This document shows positions 22,551 to 34,156 of a stretch of DNA of 64,000 nucleotides, piece after piece (within the stretch, counting starts at the first letter, position 1; the number at the start of each line of letters is the position of its first letter). The notes below the pieces were generated by a model. The model was given only the letters and a program-made list of their open reading frames with translations. It made no database searches and was not told the DNA's origin. The DNA is taken from NCBI RefSeq assembly GCF_000471905.2, contig NW_006497025.1, positions 114,309 to 178,308 on the forward strand, given 5' to 3'. This DNA comes from Amborella trichopoda. Lineage: Eukaryota > Streptophyta > Magnoliopsida > Amborellales > Amborellaceae. Both the position numbers and the translations under genes were made by a program.

Positions 22551-24749
22551 AACTATGGGGTCTCCCAATTACTATACGCAAATGATATCCTAAATTTTTG
22601 TGAGCCATCCTCTAAAACTGCAATTGTGGTAAGTAACATCCTGTATTTTTTCTGTGGGGCTACATGGCAAAAACGTAATTCTATGAAAAGTAAAATTCTA
22701 TTTTTTGGTTGTGGTGATGAGTTAAATAAAAAATTATGGATATTCTTCAGTTTGGGGAAGGGGGTCTGCCAGAAAAATATCTTGGGTTGCCTCTCTTTCA
22801 TGGCGCTCTAAAACACTCCCATTGTCAGTCTTTGGTGGAGAAGACAGTTGCTAAAATTGGATCTTGGGAAACTTTAACATTATCTTTTGCAGGTAGACTT
22901 CAGTTGATTAAGTCGGTCTTAAGTGCTTCCTCAATCTATTGGATTCTATCATTCCTTCTGCCAGTTCGGATGTGCAATATTTTAGAGAGATGTCAGTGGA
23001 ACTTTCTTCCGGCAGGTACTTCACATATGAAGGGACTGCATCTTCTAAATTGGGAGACTATATGTCTTCCCTTTTAGGAGGGATGCCTTGGTATTAGACA
23101 TCTACAGGATGTGAACCTGGCTGGCATGATGAAGCTTTCTTGAAGGCTAGTTGCAAATCCCTCCTCTCTTATTTCTAGATTTTTCCAATATAGGTACTTC
23201 AGAAACTCCTCCATATGGCTCTCTAAGACCAAGAATTCGTCGCATGCTTGGAAGGGCATCTCTTCTAATTTAAATAAACTCAAGTGCAATGTTAAGTGCC
23301 TTGTGGGTAACGGTAATTTCATCCAATTTTGGGCAAATCCATGGCTTTTAGAGGTCTCTCTCTGGGATGAGTTTGGACATAATATATATAGGAACTTGGC
23401 TCTACCTGCGAAGTCTAGTCTGGCTAATTTTCTCTCTGATAATCCCTAACAATGGTGTCTGCTTGACCTCACCACTGGACCCCACTCTATGCGAAGAACT
23501 ACTATTGGGCCTTTGTTTCGAGCTTTGCAAGCGGTGAAGTATTTCATTGTCCCTCTTCAACCTTTTGATGATTTCCTTGTACGGAATCACTCCTCGGACG
23601 GATCTTTTTCTATTAAGAGCGTTTGGAACTATATTTGAGATAGGGCCCCCACCAGAGATGTCTTCAAAAATTTATGGGCTTCTCATTCCCATCCTCGAGC
23701 CAAATGGTTCACTTGGATTGCCCTTCATCTTTGCCTCCCTACATCTGAACTGTTAAAGTCTAGAGGGATCCATCTAGTCCACTGTTGCCCCTTGTGCTTG
23801 AATGAAGGTGATTCTGTTAACCATATTATTTTGTTATGTACTTTCTCGCAGGCTCTCTGGTGATCTATTATGTGGCGATGTGGCAAAAGTTTCCCTATAG
23901 GCCCATCAATACCTTCAATATTTAAGAGTTGGGTCAAATTTTGATTCCGATCAGCAAGATTACGTAACGTTTGGATCTCTCTATTCTCCACAACCATCTG
24001 GCTCCTTTGGACTGAGAGGAATTTGTGTATCTCTAAAGAAAATAGACCCAAAAGGGAATAATTGTTGAACCGGATCATTTTTATTGTTGCGGGCTTAGCA
24101 AAGGTGAAAGGATGGACTTTCCACCCATCAGAGAAGCCTAGAGTTGATAACCTCAAGATCTAGTCGTACCCAATGTATCCTAAAACTTTGATTTTGGTCC
24201 AATGGTCTCCACCTCTAGTAAGTCTTTATAAACTAAACATTGATGGCTCATCCCTTGGCAACCCTAAAGCAGCTAGTTGCAGAGGAATTATCAGAAACGA
24301 TAAGGGAGGGTTTTGTGGCACATTTGTTGTTCTTCTAGGGCATACATCCAACAATGTTGTTGAATTTTCAGCCCTTGAAAGGGGCATTCAGCTAGCTATT
24401 AAGCTGCATTCCATTCCACTACCGATTGAGAGTGATTCACATATTCTGGTGCATCCCTTCACGGCTGCCATACGCCCCCTTGGAATCTCTGCATTATGAT
24501 AGCAAACTGCCTTTAACACCTAGATGGATGCCCCTAGAGTATTAAGTGTGTCTACCAAGAGGCCAACTCGGTGACCGATCAATTGGCCAGGAATGCTACA
24601 AGTCTCTCTGAGGCCACGGTTTGGTGTGCCCAGCCACCTAATTTTATTTCTCCTCTAATTTCTTCTGATGTGGCCAGGACTTGTCATGAAAGAACTATAC
24701 TATAAACTCTTTATCTTTTTGAACTATTCTTACTTATTAATGAAAAATG
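22551..24749 (+). mobile_element. 5'-truncated L1-type LINE
   Basis: Begins abruptly inside the reverse transcriptase at LLYANDILNFCEP (the YxDD box reads YAND). It continues with the post-RT block EKYLGLPLFHGALKHS and ETLTLSFAGRLQLIKSVL (22736-23077), a zf-RVT stretch WFTWIALHLCLPTSELLKSR..CPLCLNEGDSVNHIILLCTFSQALW (about 23700-23865), and an RNase H domain at 24215-24650: NIDGSSLGNP, VEFSALERG, ESDSH and, in another frame, CVYQEANSVTDQLARNATSL. The D, E and D positions of RNase H are visible. Stops and frame changes separate these blocks, so it is inactive. The end lies in a short A-rich tail (about 24735-24749). Truncation at the 5' end is usual for L1 insertions. No target duplication was found. 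Confidence 0.85.
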
Positions 24750-25182
24750 GGTAGGGGCCCAACCAGCCTAACAAGTAAGCCAACCTAACCAATAAACCAG
24801 CCTAACCGAGCGGATAAAAAGTGTTAAAAAATAAACAATACAAAAAAAATCTAACAAAATATGAAAAGGATATTTAAAGCATGACTAAACAAAGCACATC
24901 CAAATGAATTTGAAAATTAATGAAAATAATACATTTTAAAGAATCGATTTGTGCCTAAGGGTATTTTGAAATTTTTCAAAAAAGCTGGAAAAATGTAAAA
25001 ATAAATATTAATGGCCAAAACAAATTCCAATCTTTGCCAAAATGATAAAAAAAAATTAAAAATTACATTACAAACAAAATCCCTTCTTTTTTGGGTTTTT
25101 ATAAAAAAAATGAAATTTTTTTCAAAATCACCAAAATCGACCAAAACTGGAATCAGCCAATGGCCGTTTCCAATTTAACCGA
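24750..25182. other. Intergenic, nothing recognised
   Basis: AT-rich. Contains only short repeats of 'aaccagcctaac' near 24760-24815. Confidence 0.5.
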
Positions 25183-25625
25183 TGTAGACACTCCATTCTA
25201 AATTTGGCAAATTCTGTAGTTTTCTTAACCCTTAGGAACACTTAACCTAGTAAGCCTATTTTTTTGGATAAGTACGTGTAGGTTATGTGAATATATCCTC
25301 CCCAGCGGATTTTGACACTATAAACCCTCTTTTCGTGGTTATTTGGAAAGGGAGAGAGAGAGACAGACAAAACCTTAGGAGAGAGAAGATGGAGATAAAA
25401 AATATGAGAGATCAAAACCCTAAGGGAGAGAACAGATAGAGATCGGGGAGAGAAAAGATAGAGATCAGAGAGAAAAAACCAGAGAGAGAATTACATGAGA
25501 GAAGAAAAAACCCTAGAAACTGCTTTAAGAACCTAAGCCTCCTGAGAGGAAACGCAAGTCTGGAAAAACCTCGACCTAGGGCACAACCACCCTAGATCTA
25601 CCCTTAAGGTACAGCCACCCTTAAT
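25183..25625 (+). repeat. 5' LTR-like block of the 25-36 kb element
   Basis: Matches 33042-33465: 'cttaacctagtaa', 'tttttttggataagta', 'ggttatgtga-tatatcctcc', 'aaaccctcttttcgtg', 'gggagagaacagata', 'gaaactgctttaagaaccta', 'cctagggcacaaccacc'. The match stops near 25625. Confidence 0.75.
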
Positions 25626-25827
25626 CTTCAAAACATTCTTTGGTCTCTTCTTCCTTAATCATGGGATAGTTTTTCATATCAATAATACGTGACTTTAATA
25701 CGTGACTTTAAGATAAGTGGGATGAGGTGTGTGAGTTGGTAAGGGGATTTTGGGGAATAGATAAAAACTATTCACTTGAGAGGAGATTTACTTAGATAGC
25801 AATAAATCCCTTTAGAAGAAATTTATG

Positions 25828-25945
25828 GGAAGGAGATTGAGAGAAAATAGGGAAGGGAGATTGAGAGAAAATACGGAAAGGAGATTGAGAGAAAATAGAG
25901 AGAAGAAATAGAGAAAAGAGATTGAGAGAAAATAGGAAGAAAAGA
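25828..25945. repeat. GA-rich minisatellite, ~28-bp unit
   Basis: At least four copies of 'ggagattgagagaaaata' with spacers 'ggga' or 'cggaaa'. Lies inside the LTR-type region. Confidence 0.8.
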
Positions 25946-25994
25946 TCATGTTAGGGTGTGGGAGAGAGAAAAAACAAAATTTAAAAAGCCACTA

Positions 25995-27270
25995 GTCTTT
26001 AAAAAAAAAAAAAAAATTCTTTTAAGGCCATCTTGTTTTCTAAAAAATAATAAAAAAACAAATTAAGGCCTTTCTCATTTAAAAAAAGAAAAAGAAAAAT
26101 TCTTTTGCAATAAACAATAAAATAAATAAATAAATAAACTTCATAAGGTCTCTTTGTTTCAAAAAAAAGAAAAAAAAAATCATTTTTGTGCAAAATTGTT
26201 TTGTCTTTTTTTAAGGTCATTCTATCTCAAAAAAAAAAAGAAAAAAGAGTGGGTGCTTGAGGCCATCTTTCTTATCCACTAAAAAAAAGGTATATTTAGA
26301 TTTTTTAAAAAAATAAAAAAATCACTTTCCTAAAAAAAAGAATATCAGCAAATTTTTTAGGCATCTTTGTCTAAAAAAAATAAAAAAAATCTTTTAAAGG
26401 CAATCTTGCTTTCAATATATATATATANNNNNNNNNNNNNNNNNNNNNNNNNNNNNNNNNNNNNNNNNNNNNNNNNNNNNNNNNNNNNNNNNNNNNNNNN
26501 NNNNNNNNNNNNNNNNNNNNNNNNNNNNNNNNNNNNNNNNNNNNNNNNNNNNNNNNNNNNNNNNNNNNNNNNNNNNNNNNNNNNNNNNNNNNNNNNNNNN
26601 NNNNNNNNNNNNNNNNNNNNNNNNNNNNNNNNNNNNNNNNNNNNNNNNNNNNNNNNNNNNNNNNNNNNNNNNNNNNNNNNNNNNNNNNNNNNNNNNNNNN
26701 NNNNNNNNNNNNNNNNNNNNNNNNNNNNNNNNNNNNNNNNNNNNNNNNNNNNNNNNNNNNNNNNNNNNNNNNNNNNNNNNNNNNNNNNNNNNNNNNNNNN
26801 NNNNNNNNNNNNNNNNNNNNNNNNNNNNNNNNNNNNNNNNNNNNNNNNNNNNNNNNNNNNNNNNNNNNNNNNNNNNNNNNNNNNNNNNNNNNNNNNNNNN
26901 NNNNNNNNNNNNNNNNNNNNNNNNNNNNNNNNNNNNNNNNNNNNNNNNNNNNNTGGCACAAATTTCTAGAAAAGTTATGATATGGGTGAGGACTTGACTT
27001 TTTTATAGATCCGTGCCAAATTTAATGGTGATCCTTTGAGGTCCTACACACATTGGTGGGGGAGAGTCCTATAGAATCATTTCTCATATATATATATATA
27101 TATATATATGAGGCATTTCTCATTTTTGGAAAAGAAAAAATCTGCTTAGTAAAAAAAAATCACTTTTTCTACAAAAGTTTTTTTTTGTAAGTCATTTCTT
27201 TTTCACCAAAAAAATAGGAGAGAATCTTCACTTTAAGATAAAAGGGGTTAAAAAAAACAATTTCAAGGTC
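25995..27270. repeat. A-rich irregular repeat spanning the assembly gap
   Basis: A ~60-80-bp phrase recurs: 'aaggccatcttgttttc / aaggtctctttgtttc / aaggtcattctatctc / gaggccatctttctt / aggcatctttgtc / aaggcaatcttgctttc', each followed by an A8-A15 tract. It is interrupted by the Ns, then (AT)n at 27087-27109 and more A-rich DNA. The A tracts and (AT)n on both sides probably caused the assembly break. Confidence 0.65.
26428..26953. other. Assembly gap (526 N)
   Basis: Run of n, preceded by an (AT)n stretch ending at 26427. Apparent reading frames across it are meaningless. Confidence 1.
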
Positions 27271-27917
27271 ACCTGCACTCTCTCTCTAATTGTAACTTGA
27301 TCGAGTCACCCTTGACTTGGGGCGCGCTCAACTAGGCACAGGTTGTGCTTGGTTCCACTTTTATTTACTGTAAACTTTCTTAGGGGTTGCTTACCCCCAC
27401 ATCTGAATTGTGCTTTTGGTTAGCCAAAAATCCGATCCGAAGCACACCTCACTTGGCATGATTTGCTCCAAGTGCTCAATTTTTTCTTGCATTGTGTGCC
27501 TGCTTGCTTGCTACTTTATTTTTGATTGCGTGCTTCTTTACATACTCCAGCACACACCGGGCCGAGAATGCCCAGGAAACCAGCAAACAAATATTTCAAA
27601 AACCCCCAAAATCCATGTTAACGGCGTGAGGGTAACCTCGTTTTGAGAGTCGAGGCGGTTGGGATTCGCGTAACTTTAACTCTAAGCGCCCCTCCGTAAT
27701 CCTTTGCCTCAAGGCAACTCCGCGTATAGTAGGTCCTGGTGAACATCCTATAACAAGAGGCCAGGGCCTATGTGGGGACCTATATCAGCCTAGCCGCATT
27801 TCAATAGTTAGGAACCCACTCTCAAGCCAAGCTTACCTATAATCTAGGTCAAAAGTTTTTATGTGATGTGCTTGCTTATTTTTGTTGGTTAATCTTAGAT
27901 CTCGCCCACTTTTAGTC

Positions 27918-28370
27918 CAAGCTGACCCTCTAGGTCCAAGTCTAGGCTTGTACCAACTCAGCCCAGGTCCGAACCAGGTTTCGCCTTGGTCTGAACTTAG
28001 GCCCCCTCTCGGTCCGAGCCAAGGGCATGTTCCTAGTTCAGGTCCATACCTGGTCTGATCATCAAAACTCTCTGAGTCCAAGTTTAGGCTTATACTTAGC
28101 TAGCCCAGGTCCGAACCAAGTTGACACCCAGGTCCGAACCTAGGCCACCCTTTTTGGTTCAAGCCAAGGGCTCGCGCCTAAACCAACATTGATCCAGTCT
28201 GGGTCCACACCCGGTCTGATCTTCAAAACCCTCTTGGTTCAAGCCCTGGCTTGCACCCAGCTCAGTCTAGATCCGAACCAGGCTCACAACTAGGTCCGAA
28301 CCCAGACTCACTTTTGGTTTGAGCCGAGACTCGTACTCATCTAGTCTAGATCTAAGGCTAGGTTCTAGTA
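27918..28370. repeat. Three imperfect ~160-bp tandem units
   Basis: The units share 'gtccaagtctaggcttgtac', 'ctcagcccaggtccgaacca', 'aggtccgaacctaggcc', 'agccaagggc' and 'ctggtctgatc-tcaaaa'. The second starts near 28075 and the third near 28235. They lie between the LTR-like block and the reading-frame-rich interior. Confidence 0.75.
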
Positions 28371-28564
28371 TAGGTCTAAGCCTAGATTTGCCTCTAGAGC
28401 TAGACTAGGTTTACCCTAGTTCAGGGTTCAACAAAAAACGCATCAAGTCTAACAGGTTTCAACCAGTCTAGTCCTAGCCTAGATCTTAGTTAAGGTTTTG
28501 CCCCTAGAGTCTGACTAGGTCTACCATGAGGCGTTGAGTTTAGATCCCACCGAGTCTAGGAATC

Positions 28565-31184
28565 ATGACCCAAGATCATAGCAGAGCAAGGTCCAACCCC
28601 ATGGCTCCAGCTCAGTCTAGATCCAGAGAACCTAGTCAATCTGAGAGGCACCGTCACAATGCTCCCTTACAAATCATTCATAGCACTCGTGTCAGTGAGC
28701 CGTCTCTCGACCCACATGGAACCAAACCTAGCCATCCAAGCAACCTTCAAGGCCACCATTTAGAAGTCGTGAGCCAACAGGTTGATAAGGTTCATCACAC
28801 CTTGAACAGTCAAGGGGTCAGGCCAGGGGCAATCCTCCAAGACATAGCGGTTAACCTCAAATCCAGTCGACACAACAAGAATAAGACCCCGGCCCAAATC
28901 TTTGAGTCAGCCAATCTCAGCAGTGTGAACCCCAATGGTCATTTAGAAGCCCAACACTCAAGTCTCGACAACCAGCCAGTTAGTGGGCGAATGGGTTCAC
29001 ATACAACTTGGGAAAGTCTACCCAAGCAACCCATCAGTAAGAAAGATTAGGGTTTTGACCTAACTCGATATAAAGACAATCTTAAGGTGCATGCTTAGCT
29101 TTCAAGACCTGCTCAATAGATGATACACTATCCAACGCACTCAATCTAAGAAAGTCAGGTCAGAAGCTCAAGCCATAAGCCAAACTCAACATTTTGGCTC
29201 AAACCAGGATAATCCTAGGGCAGTTAGCCTGCCAATCCAACCCACTACGGGCTAGGGTTATAGATCTAATCATCACTCAAGCCCAAGACTACCTAGAGGG
29301 CTAGATTCCCTCTGGCACTAGTTATGAGATTCCTTCACTCTTTCAGTCCAGTGATGGGGCAAGAGAGTACCCTAACCCTAGGGATAGATCATCCAATCAA
29401 GGTCAAGGTCAGGTAGACCTAGCTGCCCAAGGTCAGAGGTCTAGTCATCATAGCAACTTGAATCATCCATTCCAGTTAAGTGGTGATTCTATCCTGCATG
29501 CCTCCTTGCATGGCCAAGTTGTGCAACCTCTGAGTAATGGGTATACTCTGACCCAATTCAACTCGGTTGAGTCTACAAGCTGACAACCAGCACATCAAGT
29601 TCAACATATTCCTCAGGCTCAGTCCTTGGCAACCTGCTACATGGGCCCAACAGCCAGTTCATACGAGTCACTTACCACAATTTCAGGTTCAACAAACCAT
29701 ATAACCGAGCCAGCTCACAGCTACAATGATGGCTCAATTCGTTCGTATAAAACACCTCCAAGACTCTTTAGAGAAAAGGGAATCCTGAGAAACTCTAGAT
29801 GTCCCAACAAAGAATACTAATATCAACCTGATTAACTCAAGAGAATCACAAGTTGTGCTCAAACCCGAAGAACACTTACAAAGGCCTTAGAGCACAAGAA
29901 TAAATCAACCGAAAAGTCCTGTGGATGAAGAATAAAGCGAGCATAACCCCACCCAGGAGTTAATGACTAAGGACACTCAAGATCAAAACAGTGAGGATGA
30001 TCTTAGCTCCAAGCTGATAATCGAAGAAAGGGGAAAAGAAAGGGGTAACGCATATGGAATTCCACTCCAAGATACACCCCCAAAAGTGGCACAAGAAATC
30101 CCCATCATCAAGAGTAACACTAGGGCATATGAACCCTTCAACCCGTACTTTCAGGGTAACACAATAAATGGTTCATACGTGTGTGGCAATAAATCAAACT
30201 GACAAGAGCAATATGAACTTGAGCATAAGCTCAATCAAGGTTTTGAAGCTATGGATTCCCAAGCCCATGATGGCAAGAAAAACCTTAATTCTTAGACAAC
30301 AACTCGTGAGGGAAAAAAATGAGCAAGTGTTACAAGGAAGCTCTTCATCCTAAAACCTTGACGACCCACCCAAGTGGGATCAATATGATGAGGACGATGT
30401 GTTAGAAATTGATATGATCCAGATCAACGAGAAGGGATCATCTTCCAAACAAGGGGCTAACGCCCCAAAATCTCCCATTATGCTTACAATCAAGGGGCTA
30501 GTACCTCAAATATCAAAAGAATATAAACATTTAGAAATTCTAAGCCCACCTGGGCCACTTTCACCAGACTTCTTGGCCAACCCAGCTCTATGGGATGAGG
30601 AGCTGAGCTCAGAAGATTTAACCGAGTCACCTCTCTAGGTGAACCCAGTTATAGATGATGGAGAAGCAAAGAGCTCAAATTTGACTATTCCCAAATAGTT
30701 GACATCTTCACTAGAGTTGATAGAGCACGAACCGTTAGAAATTCTAAGGGACCCACCTAGACCACCTTCACAAGATTTCTTGAATGATCCACCAATCTGG
30801 GATCAAGAATTAGATATCGAAAATCAGACCATATTACCTCCTCAAGAGGCAGGCTCTCTAAAAGTCATTAACAACATGAGCACATCTCTGATAACCGGAG
30901 CACCACCATGTCAAAAGAATTCAACATGTGAAGAACAAGTTCCCAACAAAACAGAAAGCCCTGCAGGGGCAACCCCATCAAAATATTCAATAGGGGCTAA
31001 CTCCTCTCATGAAGATGACACAATAGGGGCAACTAGCAAGATTGAACCCTTCTTCGTTGACTCCCAACATGCCGTGAGACTATCTAATACCAACACAATC
31101 ACTCCTTTGGTGCGAGAGTCTCATCAAAGCTGGAGCACTAAAAAGGAGTCTACTACGGAGTTAACCCCCGAAAAGCAATTCTAA
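28565..31184 (+). other. Proline/serine/glutamine-rich reading frames of the LTR-type element
   Basis: A series of plus-strand open stretches (28565-29050, 29963-30202, 30399-30638, 30699-31184) rich in Pro, Ser, Gln and Asn, with no recognised enzyme or gag zinc knuckle. Two stretches carry the same phrase, LEIL--P-P-SPDFL-NP--WD-EL (about 30530-30610 and 30735-30815). Part of the fossil element; broken. Confidence 0.4.
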
Positions 31185-31654
31185 ATATGCAATGAAAAAG
31201 ATTATAAAAAAGGAGTCAAGGGATTAGTCACCCCTTGCAAATAACCAAATGAAGAATTCATGCCTCACACTTTAAAAGACATTAACGCCTAATGTGTAAC
31301 ATGAAGTACTCCATTAACAGAAAAACCCTAATGAGCCTATCCATCCATACAGAAGGCTAAGGGATTTAGAAGCTGAGAGTAATTTTTAGTCCCAAAATCA
31401 AGGTTCAAGTGGAGTAGTTTGAAGGAAAATTTCAATGAAAATTCAACAACCATTGTCAAAGAGATTTTGGATGCCAACCTGGGTCAAGGGAAATCAGAGG
31501 AAGATCGATATTAAAACCTCTCTGCTACTTGGAAGGGGGAAAGATGATTGAATTCTTACATGATCTTAAGACGCTTTGACTCTTCTTCCTCCTCCTCCTC
31601 CTCTTCCTTTGTCATTGTTCTCTTCTTCAAAATAAAATAAAAATAAAAATAAAA

Positions 31655-31855
31655 AATCCAAATCCGAAAGGAACCCCAAGCATTGGAAAAAAGGCTAATG
31701 GGCTGAAAACCCGAAAGGGACCTTGGAGCAATGAAAAATAATAAAAAAAAAAAATCCGCAGGGTAAAAAATCGGAAAGGAACCCCAAGCATCGGAAAAAA
31801 AGCTATTGGGCTGAACACCCGAAAGGGACCCGGGGCGACGAAAAAAGAAGAAGTT
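31655..31855. repeat. ~110-bp tandem pair, shared with the minus-strand relative
   Basis: Two units with 'ggaaaggaaccccaagcat', 'gaaaaaaagctattgggctg' and 'acccgaaagggacc' at 31667 and 31777. The same phrases occur inverted at about 55395-55560, linking the two fossils. Confidence 0.8.
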
Positions 31856-33041
31856 ATCTCCTTCCTTCTAATCTCCAAATTCTTTTCTCTTTAAACATCT
31901 TCTTTTCCTCCCTTGAGTCAAAGTGGTGTTAAAAGAAAAATCAATAAGCATTAGCCTGACGGAACATTGTTAAGAATTTAGATCGTCTAAAACTTCGAAA
32001 GGTGAGTGGTGGAAGAACGAAATCAACAATCCAAACAGATTCTAAACATCTAGGGATGGTATCATGTATTTTCAAAACTATGTTTCGCTCAAAAGCTCCA
32101 AAAAACTCTCATTTGAATTGAAATGCAAGAGCTAGGTTGGAAGTTAAAGAAGTACTTCATGATTCCTCATCACGGAGATTCAAGCAAAGACCCCATACAC
32201 TCACATAAGGTCCACCAAAGCGGTCACAAGTGATTAACTATAAGACCTACACTAAAAGAAAACCACCCCCCAACAAGGGCAGCAAAATAATAATAATAAT
32301 AACTCCACGGTCGTATGAGTATAAATGCCGACTACACCATCCATCATTGCATGACATTAAACTGCTTAGAGGGCCCTATGGTTGCCAGAGTTTAAACTGC
32401 TAACCAACTTTTTTTTTTGAAATATCTTCCCCTTTTCAAAATTTTCACTATATATCTTGTGTTTTCAAATACTTTAATTTCTTTGTTAAAATCGTAACAT
32501 GCCCATGCTCTGGGTTTTATTTTAAATCTCCCCCTAACTTCAAAATTTCTAAAACGTCTTTTTAAACAAAGGAGGTTGGAAACCCTTACATGATGAGTAC
32601 CGCGTTTGCCGCGATTACTGCGTTGCTGCCTTGTCTCTCACTTCGGATTCGGCTAGACAAGTCTCTTCCTATAGAAAGCCTTTCCTATAGACAGCCTTAG
32701 GATGCCCTAAGGAGATCAAAGAAGATGTCATGGTTAAAAATTTTCGAACTGCAAAACCACTGAAGTTAAGTGGCATGGCTATAAAATCGAACTCGAGTTT
32801 CAACCATGTGTAACTCATCGACATCACACGACAAACACCCTAGGAGGAAAAATGCCCTAGATGAGTGAGCACAATGAGCGCAATGACTTGGAGGGATAGT
32901 TGGTGTGCCCTCTGACCACGTGACCTCAAGAAGAAATCTTTCACATTCACTTGCCCCTCAAAGGGCAAGGAACGACAGAGTGTCTACTTCTTTGCCACTC
33001 ACTTATCCCTCGAAGGACAAGGAGTGCCAAAAAGGGGTAAC

Positions 33042-34125
33042 TGTAGACACCCATTTTAAATTTGAAAAATTTTGTGGTTTCCTGAACCCTTAGGATCACA
33101 CTTAACCTAGTAAACCCATTTTTTTGGATAAGTATGTATAGGTTATGTGAGTATATCCTCCTCAGCAGATTTTGACCCCTGTAAACCCTCTTTTCGTGAT
33201 CATTTGGAAGGGGGCAGAGAGACGAAACCCTAGGAGAGAGGAGATAGAGATAAAAAATCTAATAGACCAAACCCTAAGGGAGAGAACAGATAAAGATCAA
33301 AGAGAAAAAAATCAGAGAGAGAGAGTTACACAATAGAAGAGAAAACGCTAGAAACTGCTTTAAGAACCTAAGCGTCCTGAGAGAAAACTTAAGTCTGAGA
33401 AAACGTAGACCTAGGGCACAACCACCTTAGATCTACCCTTATAGCACAACCACCCTTCTTCAACCAGAGACTTGCTGGTGAACATCTAACTCAGAGAGAC
33501 AAAAGAGGATCGGTTCTGTTACGGGCAAGCCCTAGAAGGCTTGGAAGTCCCGGGCCATCCAGCCCCGTTCAGTATCATTTCTTTCGTTTTTTTGTTCTTA
33601 TTTCACTGTTTTAATTTCATTTTGATCTGCTTATTTGCTTTAAAATGGTATTTTTGTGTCTTGGATCGTGCTGGCTCTGCCACAGATCTGAGAGTAGATC
33701 TGCTCATTTTCAGGCAGATCTGGCCTCAAATCTGAATTCGATTTGTTCCACTTTCTTTACCACTCTTTTATTGCATTTCTATTTAATTTAAGGTGTCAAA
33801 AATCAAAGAGATCTTCGCCTGAAGTTTGTCCGATTTTTCATCATAAACAACCGGGAGATTAGAATTTGAACTGCCAGATTTTTTCGACACTGGTCTTATC
33901 AACACAACTAAAGGAAATCTCAAAAGGTTCTTAGAATGGGTTAAGGCAATGTCTTGGCTCAAATAATGAACTTTCCATGTGCTCCTTCTTGAATAAACTT
34001 GTAGATAACAGCAACCATGTTGTTAGAGAATAAACTTTCTATGTGCTTTGTTTCTTGAATAACTTATAAGTTTTATGTATTCAACATACTAGACTTTTTA
34101 GTAATGCTTCACTTTTTAGAATAGT

Positions 34126-34156
<31 letters not shown>

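Noticed and set aside
26357-26969. Long frames on both strands at 26.4-27.0 kb
   Set aside because: They consist of X residues across the N gap.
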